Below, piece after piece: positions 55,232 to 64,000 of a stretch of 64,000 bases of DNA. How positions within the stretch are numbered: the stretch's first letter is position 1; each line of letters opens with the position of its first letter. Under the pieces are notes generated by a model. That model was given only the letters and a program-made list of their open reading frames with translations. It was not told where the DNA came from and did no database searches. The stretch lies in contig NZ_SJON01000004.1 in NCBI RefSeq assembly GCF_004331385.1, positions 1 to 64,000 on the forward strand, written 5' to 3'. The stretch is from Enterobacter quasihormaechei. Lineage in GTDB: Bacteria > Pseudomonadota > Gammaproteobacteria > Enterobacterales > Enterobacteriaceae. The position numbers and the translations under genes were made by a program.

Positions 55232-58200
55232 ATGAACGAACATACGTCGCCTGCATTTTGGCCCGCCCGGGGAAGTCTCCATGAAGGGCGGGCTTTTGTT
55301 CTGAAAGAGGATGTTATTTTTACCGTGCTGGCGCAGGAGGGCGGCATCTCCTGGATGAACGCACGGCATCCCCAGTCCGGCGGTTCGTTTATTATTGCCA
55401 CCGCGGTCAGCGATGAAGAAGAGGAGCGGGCAACCCGCCTGCTGAAGAACGAGTTTGCCCTGCGCGATCGGCTTCATGACGGCTGGGCCATCCGGCCCGT
55501 CGCTTCTACCCAGTACCGCGGACGTTTTGCGCTGGTCTACGCGCCGTTCTGCTTTGAACTGCTGGCGTGCCGGGCAGGCAAGGCGATTTCCGGGATCGCC
55601 CGCTTTATTGAGATGGCAATCCGCATCTGCGGTCCCCTGCGCCAGATGCATCTGCACAACCTGATCCACGGCGATATCAAACCCGGGTCGATCTTCGTTC
55701 ACCATGACGCCACCTGCCGTCTGTGCAGCTTTGGCCTCGCCTGCGGCACCTCCGACGCGTTCTCCCAGACCCGGCTTGCCGCGTCTGGCGGCACGCCCGC
55801 CTACATGTCACCGGAACACACCACCCGTACCCGTCGCGCCGTCGACAGCCGGAGCGATCTCTACAGCCTGGGTATCGTGCTGTATGAACTTCTGACCGGG
55901 CGATTACCGTTTGAACTGAGCGCAGATGACCAGACCAGCTGGGCGCATTACCACATTGCCTCTGAGCCGCTTGCGCCGGGCCGGGTGCGCCCGGACGTCC
56001 CCGGCATGCTGTCGACCATCATCCTTAAGCTGCTGGAGAAGAATCCGGAGAACCGCTATCAGACCGTCGACGGGCTGATTGCCGACCTCAGGCGCTGCCA
56101 GGCGACGCTGACGGTTGAAGGCGAAATTGTCGACTTTATTCCCGGCCAGCAGGATCGCTCTCCGGCGATCCATCTGGCCGATTCGCTTTTTTCCGCTCAT
56201 CCGCAGGCCAGCGACGTCATCGCTGCGTTTGAGCGGGTGAGCCAGAGCGGTGCGCCGGAACTGGTTACGATTGGCGGACCGTCGGGGATCGGCAAATCTT
56301 CCGTGATCGCCACCACGCTGAAATCGCTGCAACAGCGCATGGTGCTGCTGGCGGTGGGCAAGGTCGATCAATATTCCCCCACGCTGCCCTACGGCGTGCT
56401 GAGTTCGGCGTTTCGGACGCTCACGCTGCACCTGCTCGGGCTGCCAGCCGGGGAGGTGGCGACGTGGAAAATCCGCCTGACGCGCGCGCTGGAAGGCTAC
56501 GAGGAGCTGGCCGTCAGCCTGGTGCCGGAGCTGAATTTACTCCTGGAGAACAAACCGCGTTTCTCAGCGGATACATTTTCCATCGATGCGCGGGCGCGCT
56601 TCAGCCATATGGTGCTGGCGCTGGTGAAAACCTTCACCACCCAGGGGACGCCGCTGGTGCTGCTGCTGGATGATGTGCAGTGGATCGACGTCGCCAGCCT
56701 GCAAACGCTCGATCACCTGCTGCGTACCTGCGGCGCCATTCCGCTGCTGGTGGTGGTGGCGCACCGCGATCTCAGTTCGCTTTCTGACCCCAGCTTGCAG
56801 ACCGCGCTGGCGAGCCTGCCGGAAGCGGCGCAGCACGCCACGACGATCGTTCCGCAGCCGCTGTCGGTGAAGGCCGTGGCGCGCTGGCTCGGAGGAATTT
56901 TTCATGCCCGCAGCGCCGGCACCACCGATCTTGCCACGCTGATCCATGAAAAAACCGGCGGCAACCCGCTGTTCGTGCAGGAATTTTTCCGCCGCATCGT
57001 CGATGACGGGCTGGTAGTGCACAACAAATATCAGGGTAAATGGCATTACGATCTTCAGGCGATCCGCGCCCGGCACTACACCGAAAACGTGGTAACGCTG
57101 GTGCTGGAACAGCTCAAGGAGATGCCTGACGAAACGCGCCGTCTGCTGGGCAGCATCGCCTGCCTCGGCTGCACGGGCGAGCTGGAGATGCTGTGCCGCG
57201 TGGTGGGGCTGTCGGCAGCGGAAATCCGCTACGCACTTCACCCGGCTGTGACCGCTCAGCTGATTGTGCTGACGGAAAAAGAGTACGCCTTTACCCACGA
57301 TCGGGTGCAGGAAGCCGCCTTTGCCCTGCTGGATGAGGGCGAGAAAAGCCATCTGCACCTGACCACCGCCAGCCTGCTGGCGGACGCCGCGCGCCAGGCG
57401 GCAGGCAATGAGCTGCTGTTCCGCGCGGTTCACCACGTCAGCGCCGCGCTGGACTGCATCCAGCCTGCGCCGCAGCGCCAGAGATTCCGTGAGCTGAGCC
57501 TCCAGGCCGCGCGGCGTGCGAAGCGTACCGGGGATTACCTCTCCGCCCTGAGCTATATCCAGACTGCCAGAGCGCTCGGGAATGCGGGTCCGGTCTCGGA
57601 CTTTATGCTGGATATTGAAGAGGCGGGCTGCGAGTTTGCGCTCGGGCACCTGGAGCGTACGCGCGCGCTGTGCGATACGATCCTCGGCTCACCGGGCGGG
57701 CTGACGGAGAAAGCGCTGGCGGCCAACCTGCTGGCGGAAGTCTATATGCGCCAGTCGGAGATCCGCCTGGCGCTGGAGGCCTCGTTGTGCTGGCTGGGCG
57801 TGTTCGGGATCCAGGTCAGCCGCTACCCGGAAAATGCCGATTGTGACGAGGCCTGGCAGCAGTTCTGCGAACGCATCGCCGACGCGCCGCAGAACCCGTT
57901 TTCTCAGCTGACGCTGATGAAGAATGCAGAGACTGAAGCGGTAATGAACCTGCTTTACAGCGCCAGTATGTTCGCCAGCTTTACCTGCCCGCGGCTGCAC
58001 TTTCTACTCCTGTGCCGGATGATGCACCTCACGCTCGACCACGGCATTACCGGGGCATCCACCACGGCGATGGCCTGGTTTGGCGTGCTGATTGGCCACC
58101 GCTACGCCGAATACCGTCTCGGGTTTGAGTACGGCACGCTGGCTCGCGAGCTGGTAAACCGCCACGGCTATGATGCCTATGAAGCCAAAACCCTGCTGCC

Positions 58201-60817
58201 GCTCGACCAGCTCAGCGTCTGGACCCAGCCGCTGTCGTACACTATCGAGTGCGCGAAAGCCTGTTTTACCTCAGCGGTGACGCACGGCGACACGACGATG
58301 GCCTGCTTCGCAGCCTGTCATCAAATCATTAACTTCCTCTCCCGGGGCGATCATCTGGACGGCGTGCTGACCAGCATCGATCGCGGTCTGGCCTTCGTGC
58401 GTAAAACGGATTTCCAGGACATTGAAACCGTTCTGCACATTCAGCGCCGCTACGTGGAGTTTTTACGCACGCCGGTGACGGGCACCTGGAGCGCCGCCCA
58501 GGCGCTGCCTGACGATCTGCTGCCCGCACCGCCGGAGCAGGCGCCCGAGCAGACGTCGACCATGCTGTTCTGGTACTGGCTCTATCGCGGGATAGCGCAC
58601 TTTACCTGCGGCGAATATGCCGACGCGCAGGCGGATTTAGAGATGGCGGGCTGGTATGCGTGGTCCGCGCCGGGCCATATCCATCTGCTGGATTACCATC
58701 TTTACAGCGCGCTGGCCCTCTCGCGCCAGCTCACGCCGGAGACCTTTTCGGCTGATTATCGCCGCAGCATTCATCACCACTACGACAAAATTGCCCTCTG
58801 GGCGCGGATCAATCCGGGCACGTTTGCCGATAAAGAGGCGCTGATTTACGCCGAAATCGTCCGTCTGGACGGCATGAACAGCATCGCGCTGGAGCAGTAT
58901 GAAAAGGCGGTGCGCCTCTCGCGGGAGGGCGGGTTTAACCCGATCAATGCCCTGGCGCACGAGCTGGCGGGGCGTTTCTCGCTGGCCTGCGGCTACCCGA
59001 CCGCCTCCGACGCCCATTTCCGCGGGTCGATTGCCGCCTGGGGCCGCGCCGGGGCGCAGGCCAAGGTGCGCCAGCTGGAGCAGGATTTCCCGCACTTGCT
59101 GGCCTCCGGGCAGAGCCGGGCGTATGAGTCGGTGGCGTTCGCCCAGGACGAGGTGATCCGCGATTTACAGAGCGTCATCAAAGCCTCGCGCGCCCTGTCC
59201 GAAGAGATTAACCTCGAACGCTTAATCGAAAACCTGATGACGCTGCTGCTCGAACGGGCCGGGGCGCAGCGCGGCCTGCTGCTGCGCGTCAGCGATAATC
59301 ATATACCGGAAATTGAAGCCAGCGCCTGGACCAGCACCGACGGCGTGCGGGTGCGCATCGTGAAAGAGTCACCGATGGCGACGGACATGCCGCTGTCGGT
59401 GCTGGCTGCGGTGATCCGCACCGGGCAGGAGATCCGCACCGGCAAGCCGGAGGCGTTCCACCCGTTCAGCCAGGATCCGTATCTGGTGACGTCCGGCGCC
59501 GCGGTGATGTGCGTGCCGATGTTCAAGCAGGCGCGGTTGGTGGGCGTACTCTATCTGGAAAACCGCCTGATGCCGGAGGTGTTTACCGCCGAGCACTCGC
59601 GCGTGGTCAGCCTGCTGGGCGCGCAGGCGGCGGTTTCGCTGGAGACGGCGCGGCTTTACGCCGAGCTGCTGGCGGAAAATATCCACCGTCGGCGCGTGGA
59701 GAAAGAGCTGCGCGCCAGCCAGACGTCCCTCATGCTGGGCGAGCAGATCAGCCACACCGGCAGCTGGCGCTGGGAGCTGGTGCAGGATCTGATGTTTATC
59801 TCCGAAGAGTACGCCCGCATTCTCGGCCTGCCGGAACAGCAAAAAATGCTGTCAATGGCGGAGTTTTTGACCTACGTCCATGAGGACGACTATGGCCGGA
59901 TTGGCGCCCTCGTTAACCAGAGCGTGCGCGACGGGCTGTCCATGCGCGCGGAGTTTCGCATTATCCGCACCGACGGCTCCGTGCGCTACATTCTGGGGAT
60001 TGGCGATCCGGTGGGCGTGGGCAGCGAGGTGAACGAGTATTACGGCATCATCACCGACATCACCAGCCAGCGGGCGGCGGAGGATGCGATGCGGGTGGCG
60101 CAGGCGGATCTGGCGCGGGTGTCCCGGGCCACCACCGTCGGGCAGCTGACCTCCTCGATCGCCCACGAGATCAACCAGCCGCTGATGTCGATTGTCTCGA
60201 ACGCCGGGGCGAGCCTGCGCTGGCTTGGCCGCGATCCGGCGCGGCTCGACAAGGTGCGCGAGGGGCTGGAGGAGATCGCCGCCGAGGGCGAGCGGGCGGG
60301 GGAGATCATCCGCAGCATTCAGTCCCTGACCCGCAAGCAGGATCCCACGCTTACGCGCATCGATCTGCACTTCCTGATCCACCACATTATTATGCTTTCC
60401 CGCAGCGAGCTTGAGCTGCGACACATTAGCGTTGATTACCTTTTAAACGCTCACGACAGTTTTATCATTGGCGACAGCGTGCAGATCCAGCAGGTGCTGC
60501 TTAACCTGGTGATGAACGCGGTGGAAGCGATGGCGGAGATAAAAGATCGCCCGTGCAGCATCACGATCTCCACCGCGAACGGCATTGAAGGAAAGGTGAT
60601 CTTCGAGATTGCCGATACCGGCAGCGGCATTGAGCCGGAGCTTACCGAGCGGATCTTCGACTCGTTCTACTCCACCAAGGCGCAGGGAATGGGGATGGGG
60701 CTGACCATCAGCGCCAGCATCATTGAGCGGCACCGGGGAAAACTGAGCGCGCGCCGCAGGGAGCCGCACGGCACGGTGTTTGCTTTCGCGCTGCCGCTTG
60801 CCGGCCCGGAGGCGTAA
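55232..60817 (+). CDS. Giant kinase-like / AAA ATPase / GAF / PAS / histidine kinase
   Basis: An 1861-residue signalling protein of the trifunctional Ser/Thr kinase-ATPase-sensor kinase type. Residues about 60-280 are a protein-kinase fold (HGDIKPGSIF near 145), but the catalytic-loop Asn is Ser and DFG reads SFG, so it may be inactive. An STAND-like ATPase follows (GGPSGIGKSS near 347; LLLDDVQW near 475), then about 600 residues of helical repeats, a GAF domain (1325-1480), a PAS domain (1505-1620), a HisKA with phospho-acceptor in IAHEINQPL near 1645, and an ATPase domain with NAVEA and DTGSGIEP. No membrane span is seen. It ends three bases from the convergent FixJ-type gene. Confidence 0.92.
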   Translation: MNEHTSPAFWPARGSLHEGRAFVLKEDVIFTVLAQEGGISWMNARHPQSGGSFIIATAVSDEEEERATRLLKNEFALRDRLHDGWAIRPVASTQYRGRFALVYAPFCFELLACRAGKAISGIARFIEMAIRICGPLRQMHLHNLIHGDIKPGSIFVHHDATCRLCSFGLACGTSDAFSQTRLAASGGTPAYMSPEHTTRTRRAVDSRSDLYSLGIVLYELLTGRLPFELSADDQTSWAHYHIASEPLAPGRVRPDVPGMLSTIILKLLEKNPENRYQTVDGLIADLRRCQATLTVEGEIVDFIPGQQDRSPAIHLADSLFSAHPQASDVIAAFERVSQSGAPELVTIGGPSGIGKSSVIATTLKSLQQRMVLLAVGKVDQYSPTLPYGVLSSAFRTLTLHLLGLPAGEVATWKIRLTRALEGYEELAVSLVPELNLLLENKPRFSADTFSIDARARFSHMVLALVKTFTTQGTPLVLLLDDVQWIDVASLQTLDHLLRTCGAIPLLVVVAHRDLSSLSDPSLQTALASLPEAAQHATTIVPQPLSVKAVARWLGGIFHARSAGTTDLATLIHEKTGGNPLFVQEFFRRIVDDGLVVHNKYQGKWHYDLQAIRARHYTENVVTLVLEQLKEMPDETRRLLGSIACLGCTGELEMLCRVVGLSAAEIRYALHPAVTAQLIVLTEKEYAFTHDRVQEAAFALLDEGEKSHLHLTTASLLADAARQAAGNELLFRAVHHVSAALDCIQPAPQRQRFRELSLQAARRAKRTGDYLSALSYIQTARALGNAGPVSDFMLDIEEAGCEFALGHLERTRALCDTILGSPGGLTEKALAANLLAEVYMRQSEIRLALEASLCWLGVFGIQVSRYPENADCDEAWQQFCERIADAPQNPFSQLTLMKNAETEAVMNLLYSASMFASFTCPRLHFLLLCRMMHLTLDHGITGASTTAMAWFGVLIGHRYAEYRLGFEYGTLARELVNRHGYDAYEAKTLLPLDQLSVWTQPLSYTIECAKACFTSAVTHGDTTMACFAACHQIINFLSRGDHLDGVLTSIDRGLAFVRKTDFQDIETVLHIQRRYVEFLRTPVTGTWSAAQALPDDLLPAPPEQAPEQTSTMLFWYWLYRGIAHFTCGEYADAQADLEMAGWYAWSAPGHIHLLDYHLYSALALSRQLTPETFSADYRRSIHHHYDKIALWARINPGTFADKEALIYAEIVRLDGMNSIALEQYEKAVRLSREGGFNPINALAHELAGRFSLACGYPTASDAHFRGSIAAWGRAGAQAKVRQLEQDFPHLLASGQSRAYESVAFAQDEVIRDLQSVIKASRALSEEINLERLIENLMTLLLERAGAQRGLLLRVSDNHIPEIEASAWTSTDGVRVRIVKESPMATDMPLSVLAAVIRTGQEIRTGKPEAFHPFSQDPYLVTSGAAVMCVPMFKQARLVGVLYLENRLMPEVFTAEHSRVVSLLGAQAAVSLETARLYAELLAENIHRRRVEKELRASQTSLMLGEQISHTGSWRWELVQDLMFISEEYARILGLPEQQKMLSMAEFLTYVHEDDYGRIGALVNQSVRDGLSMRAEFRIIRTDGSVRYILGIGDPVGVGSEVNEYYGIITDITSQRAAEDAMRVAQADLARVSRATTVGQLTSSIAHEINQPLMSIVSNAGASLRWLGRDPARLDKVREGLEEIAAEGERAGEIIRSIQSLTRKQDPTLTRIDLHFLIHHIIMLSRSELELRHISVDYLLNAHDSFIIGDSVQIQQVLLNLVMNAVEAMAEIKDRPCSITISTANGIEGKVIFEIADTGSGIEPELTERIFDSFYSTKAQGMGMGLTISASIIERHRGKLSARRREPHGTVFAFALPLAGPEA

Positions 60818-60820
60818 GGG

Positions 60821-61438
60821 TTATTCCACGGTTTGGCTTTGGGTCAGGCGCTCGACGGCCCTGACCAGCTCGGCCACGGAACGAACCTGCATTTTCTCCA
60901 TCACCCGGCGGCGGTGCACTTTCACCGTGATCTCGCTGACGCCCAGCTCGGCGGCGATCTGCTTGTTGAGCTTGCCGATGATGGCAAGCTCAAGCACCTC
61001 ACGCTCGCGCGGGGTGAGGGACATATGGCGCTGCTTCAGGGCGTAGTGCTCTTTGTTGCGCACGGCGTTGTTTTCCGCCAGCTGAAGGGCGGATTCAATG
61101 GCGTCGAGCAGCGCGCTGGATTCGACGGGCTTGGTGAGAAATTCATAAGCCCCGCCTTTAATGGCGCGCACCGACATGGGAATAGTGCCGTGCCCGGTGA
61201 GAAAGATAATCGGGATCTCGCGTCCGCTGTCTTTGAGCGCGTCCGCCACCTCAAAACCCGAGATGGCGGGCATTTGCATGTCGAGGATCACGCAGGAGGG
61301 CAGATCCTCAAAGCGATGTTGAAGAAACGTCTCTGCCGATGAAAAGCCGATGGCGTTCAGGCCCGCTGATTCCAGCAGCCCGATTACGGACTGCCTGACT
61401 GGGTCATCGTCATCAACCACATACACAATGTGTTCCAT
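60821..61438 (-). CDS. FixJ/TtrR-type response regulator with LuxR output
   Basis: A 205-residue regulator. The receiver has D9-D12, phospho-acceptor D53 in VILDMQMP and the FLTKP lysine; the output domain (LTPREREVLELAIIGKLNKQ, then ELGVSEITVKVHRRRVMEKM) is a LuxR/FixJ helix-turn-helix. It is convergent with the giant kinase and should be its DNA-binding output, perhaps on the half-site array at 53.4 kb. It has its own promoter upstream in the AT-rich 61439-61617 stretch, though no strong hexamers are assigned. Confidence 0.92.
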   Translation of the reverse strand: MEHIVYVVDDDDPVRQSVIGLLESAGLNAIGFSSAETFLQHRFEDLPSCVILDMQMPAISGFEVADALKDSGREIPIIFLTGHGTIPMSVRAIKGGAYEFLTKPVESSALLDAIESALQLAENNAVRNKEHYALKQRHMSLTPREREVLELAIIGKLNKQIAAELGVSEITVKVHRRRVMEKMQVRSVAELVRAVERLTQSQTVE

Positions 61439-61617
61439 TCACCGCCCCGGTGCTGATTTAAATGTCGAGGATGCAAACAGTCCCAACGGTGGCGTAAGAG
61501 ACTGTTTATGCTGACTTTCATCTTAACACATTAAATATCATTATCATTTAACAATATGATAACCATATGAAGTATAGCGAGCCGGGGCGGGGGCAGTGAA
61601 GGAACGAAACGCTGTTT

Positions 61618-62004
61618 TTATGCACCGACAAGCTCAATGCGGTTGCCGTCCGGGTCCGCGATCACCGCTTCATAGAAGCCGTCCCCGGTCATGCGCGGGG
61701 CGCTGAGCAGCGTGCCGTTTGCCTGTGCCCGCTCGGCCATGCTGTCCACTTTTGCCTTGCTGCCGACGTTGATGGCGATATGCGCCCAGCCGATAAACTC
61801 CGGGTGCGACGGGGCGTCGGGCAGGTCCGGCAGCGTCATCAGCTCAAGGGTCGGCCCGTCATCCAGGGTAATAAAGTGGGATTCAAACCCTGGGCGGTTT
61901 TTGCTGACGTAGCGTTCGTTACTGCGGCCATTAAAAACCGTTTCCCAGAACTGAACCTGGGCCTCAAGGCTGCGGGTCCAGAGTGCGACATGTGCAATAT
62001 TCAT
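61618..62004 (-). CDS. VOC-family protein (glyoxalase/dioxygenase fold)
   Basis: A 128-residue VOC protein: MNIAHVALWTRSLEAQVQFW at the start and FYEAVIADPDGNRIELVGA at the end, the usual paired beta-alpha-beta-beta-beta modules with metal-ligand positions H5 and the terminal E. Substrate unknown; relatives include glyoxalase I-like and antibiotic-binding proteins. The open frame extends to 62073, but ATG 62004 has GAGGG before it. It is divergent from a DeoR-type regulator. Confidence 0.88.
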   Translation of the reverse strand: MNIAHVALWTRSLEAQVQFWETVFNGRSNERYVSKNRPGFESHFITLDDGPTLELMTLPDLPDAPSHPEFIGWAHIAINVGSKAKVDSMAERAQANGTLLSAPRMTGDGFYEAVIADPDGNRIELVGA

Positions 62005-62085
62005 TGTAACCCTCGTTGTTTGTATTGCGCGGTTATGCAACATTATGCGCATTGATACTCGATTAAAAATCACAAAGGACTTTCA

Positions 62086-62856
62086 ATGCTCGATTATGCA
62101 GCTTTTCCTGAGCAGCGACAAGAGCGGATCCGACAGATCCTTCAGGAGAGCGGAAGGGTGATCTGTACCGAGCTGGCGAGCCAGATGAAGGTGTCCGAGC
62201 ACACCATTCGCCGTGATTTACATGAACTTAGCAAAGAAGGCTATTGCAAAAAGGTCTATGGCGGCGCGGTGCTTCAGCTCCCGGATGCGGGCAGTTTTTT
62301 CAGCCGCGAGCAGAAAATAAGTGCAGAAAAGCACACAATCGCGCAGAAAGCTGCAACGCTGGTTCAGGCGGGCGGGTGCATTTTTATCGACGCGGGGACG
62401 ACAAATCTGGCGCTGGCGAAAGCCCTTCCGGCGGATCTTAACGTCACGGTGGTAACCAACTCCCCGGCGATTGCCGCGGAGCTGCTGCATCATCCTCTGT
62501 GCGACGTGATCGTCACCGGCGGGCAGATCCAGCGAGCGTCCGGCGGAACGGTTGGCGCCACGGCGGCGAACCAGATCCAGGGCATTATCTTCGATCAGGC
62601 CTTTATCGGCGGCTGTGCGATGGATCCTGAGACGGGGCTTACGGGGTTTGATTTTGCCGACTGCGAGTTTAAAAAAGCCGTGATTGCCCAGAGTACCCAG
62701 ACCATTGTGGCCCTGACCGCAGACAAAATTCCCGGCGTAGCGCGCTTTGTGGTAGCGAAGAGCCGCGACATTGATGTGCTGGTGGTAGAAGAGAGGATAG
62801 AACAGGGCGTTTTTGACGCGCTGGCGGCGCAGGATGTTCGCATTGTGTGTGCCTGA
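62086..62856 (+). CDS. DeoR-family transcriptional regulator
   Basis: A 256-residue regulator: N-terminal winged helix (RQERIRQILQESGRVICTEL then KVSEHTIRRDLHEL) and a C-terminal phosphosugar-sensing domain (FIDAGTTNLALAKAL, then VTNSPAIAAEL and ADKIPGVARF). The fold binds a phosphorylated sugar. Target unknown; the divergent VOC gene shares an 81-base promoter region and is the first candidate. AAGGA lies seven bases before the ATG. Confidence 0.92.
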   Translation: MLDYAAFPEQRQERIRQILQESGRVICTELASQMKVSEHTIRRDLHELSKEGYCKKVYGGAVLQLPDAGSFFSREQKISAEKHTIAQKAATLVQAGGCIFIDAGTTNLALAKALPADLNVTVVTNSPAIAAELLHHPLCDVIVTGGQIQRASGGTVGATAANQIQGIIFDQAFIGGCAMDPETGLTGFDFADCEFKKAVIAQSTQTIVALTADKIPGVARFVVAKSRDIDVLVVEERIEQGVFDALAAQDVRIVCA

Positions 62857-62919
62857 GGACTTTCACGGGTAAAACAGGCTACACTCTGGTTTTGAGCGCT
62901 AAATGCTGAGGACGTAACA

Positions 62920-63522
62920 ATGCACTACACACTGAAAGAAAGCGACAAAGACAAAGCGGAAGGGTCAAGCGGCGCGGGCGCTCTTCAGCAAAAACTGCTG
63001 GAATCCCGTTCGATTGTCATCTCCGGTGAGATTAACCAGGAGCTGGCCCAGAAGGTCATCACCCAGTTGATCCTGCTGCAAAGCGTCAGCAACGATCCGA
63101 TCAAGCTGTACATCAACAGCCAGGGCGGCCACGTGGAAGCGGGCGACACCATCCACGACTTCATTAAGTTCATCCGTCCGGAAGTGCACGTGATCGGCAC
63201 CGGCTGGGTGGCGAGCGCCGGGATCACCATCTTCCTGGCAGCGAAAAAAGAGCACCGTTACTCGCTGCCGAATACTCGCTTTATGATCCACCAGCCGCTG
63301 GGCGGCGTGCGCGGTCAGGCGACGGATATCGAGATCGAAGCGCGCGAGATCATCCGCATGCTGGAACGCGTGAACAAGCTGATTGCTGACGCCACCGGCC
63401 AGCCGCTGGAGAAAGTGAAGAAAGACACTGACCGCAACTTCTGGATGTCCCCGGCGGAAGCGCTGGACTACGGGATTGTGGGCAAGCTGATTACCCATTA
63501 TGACGAGCTGAACCTGGATTAA
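62920..63522 (+). CDS. ClpP-like serine protease, divergent branch
   Basis: A 200-residue ClpP-fold protein. The nucleophile is in GTGWVASAGITIFL (ClpP has GQAASMGA), the histidine in FMIHQPLGGVRG, and the aspartate in KDTDRNFWMSPAEALDYG, so the triad appears complete. There is no processed propeptide. The differences around the serine and the extended N-terminus set it apart from the canonical enterobacterial ClpP, which should exist elsewhere. GAGGAC precedes the ATG. It could be a tetradecameric peptidase with its own adaptor or chaperone. Confidence 0.88.
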   Translation: MHYTLKESDKDKAEGSSGAGALQQKLLESRSIVISGEINQELAQKVITQLILLQSVSNDPIKLYINSQGGHVEAGDTIHDFIKFIRPEVHVIGTGWVASAGITIFLAAKKEHRYSLPNTRFMIHQPLGGVRGQATDIEIEAREIIRMLERVNKLIADATGQPLEKVKKDTDRNFWMSPAEALDYGIVGKLITHYDELNLD

Positions 63523-63531
63523 GTTTTAGCC

Positions 63532-63577
63532 CGCGCGTGCGTCGGGTGACGGCTTCGCCATACCCGACCTACGCGCG
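63532..63577. repeat. REP-like palindromic element
   Basis: CGCGCGT and ACGCGCG form outer arms and GTCGGGT and ACCCGAC inner arms around GACGGCTTCGCCAT, the typical form of enterobacterial REP elements, in the gap after the ClpP-like gene. Confidence 0.75.
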
Positions 63578-63656
63578 CTCGTTTGACCCATGACAAGTTC
63601 CCCCCCAGCCGTCTCCCCTATAATCGCGCCTGTTTACCCTCTCACTGGTGCTAACC

Positions 63657-64000
63657 ATGGCGTATCAACTGAACCTGAACTGGCCGGAATTTCTTAAAAA
63701 ATACTGGCAAAAACAACCTGTTGTGCTGAAAAATGCCTTCCCGAATTTTGTCGATCCGATTACGCCGGACGAGCTGGCGGGTCTGGCGATGGAGCCGGAA
63801 GTCGATAGCCGCCTGGTAAGCCATGCCAACGGCAAGTGGCAGGCGAGCAACGGTCCGTTTGAGCATTTCGATAACCTCGGTGAAACCGGCTGGTCCCTGC
63901 TGGCGCAGGCGGTGAACCACTGGCATATGCCCGCCGCCGAACTGGTGCGTCCGTTCCGCGTGCTGCCGGACTGGCGTCTTGATGACCTGATGATCTCCTT
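63657..64000 (+). CDS. roxA: Ribosomal protein L16 arginine hydroxylase RoxA (YcfD), 5' part
   Basis: The first 114 codons are in the window. MAYQLNLNWPEFLKKYWQKQ and the ensuing PVVLKNAFPNFVDPITPDEL, then LPDWRLDDLMIS, are characteristic of YcfD/RoxA, a JmjC-fold 2-oxoglutarate oxygenase that hydroxylates an arginine of ribosomal protein L16. The iron-binding H-x-D motif lies beyond the window edge. This is core enterobacterial sequence and supports chromosomal location. Confidence 0.93.
   Translation, partial: MAYQLNLNWPEFLKKYWQKQPVVLKNAFPNFVDPITPDELAGLAMEPEVDSRLVSHANGKWQASNGPFEHFDNLGETGWSLLAQAVNHWHMPAAELVRPFRVLPDWRLDDLMIS

Noticed and set aside
1-64000. CRISPR array
   Set aside because: No series of regularly spaced 20-40-base direct repeats was seen anywhere in the window.

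Overview
The window looks like a chromosomal segment of an Enterobacteriaceae member, probably Enterobacter or a close relative. This rests on P4/CP4-type island genes (alpA, yeeP-, yafZ-, yafX-, yeeS-, yeeT- and yeeU-like), a leuX-type tRNA 3' fragment, REP-like palindromes and a terminal roxA/ycfD gene. Base composition is mosaic: AT-rich, irregular accessory DNA up to about 40 kb, then GC-rich metabolic DNA to the end.

Region 1 (1-17.3 kb) is an integrated island with defence cargo. It runs: a type I restriction hsdM with the start of hsdS (cut by the window edge); a two-gene HNH/ATPase operon in which the ATPase carries its own fused HNH module; a CP4-like block (inovirus Gp2-like protein, AlpA regulator, RHH protein, YeeP-type GTPase, two envelope proteins, DUF932, ArdB/KlcA antirestriction protein, RadC-like protein, DUF987, CbeA antitoxin with a wrecked CbtA toxin); then small unknown genes. 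It ends at 17235-17256 in a copy of the leuX 3' end that lacks one base, probably an attachment-site scar.

Region 2 (17.6-36.1 kb) holds a complete type IB-like hsdR-hsdM-hsdS operon, a convergent two-gene system matching Druantia type III (druH-druE, about 9.6 kb), and a methyltransferase/HNH endonuclease pair.

Region 3 (36.3-40 kb) is a small competition module: a Tlde1-like L,D-transpeptidase effector, its likely membrane immunity protein and an Hcp, followed by a SymE-like toxin. Two diverged copies of one LexA-controlled promoter stand upstream of the effector and of symE, so the set looks SOS-linked.

Region 4 (40-64 kb) is GC-rich. It contains a second tryptophanyl-tRNA synthetase preceded by a complete-looking Trp attenuator (17-residue leader with tandem Trp codons and three mutually exclusive hairpins); a LacI-controlled glycoside hydrolase/symporter pair; an McrBC-like operon; a four-gene amidohydrolase-DoxX-MFS-hydrolase operon divergent from an isochorismatase-family hydrolase, two XapX proteins, a lone receiver and a 1861-residue kinase/ATPase/histidine kinase; a convergent FixJ-type regulator; VOC and DeoR proteins; a ClpP-like protease; and the start of roxA.

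The strongest candidates for undescribed biology are the trpS2 attenuator, the duplicated SOS promoter flanking the T6SS cargo, and the double-HNH ATPase operon.
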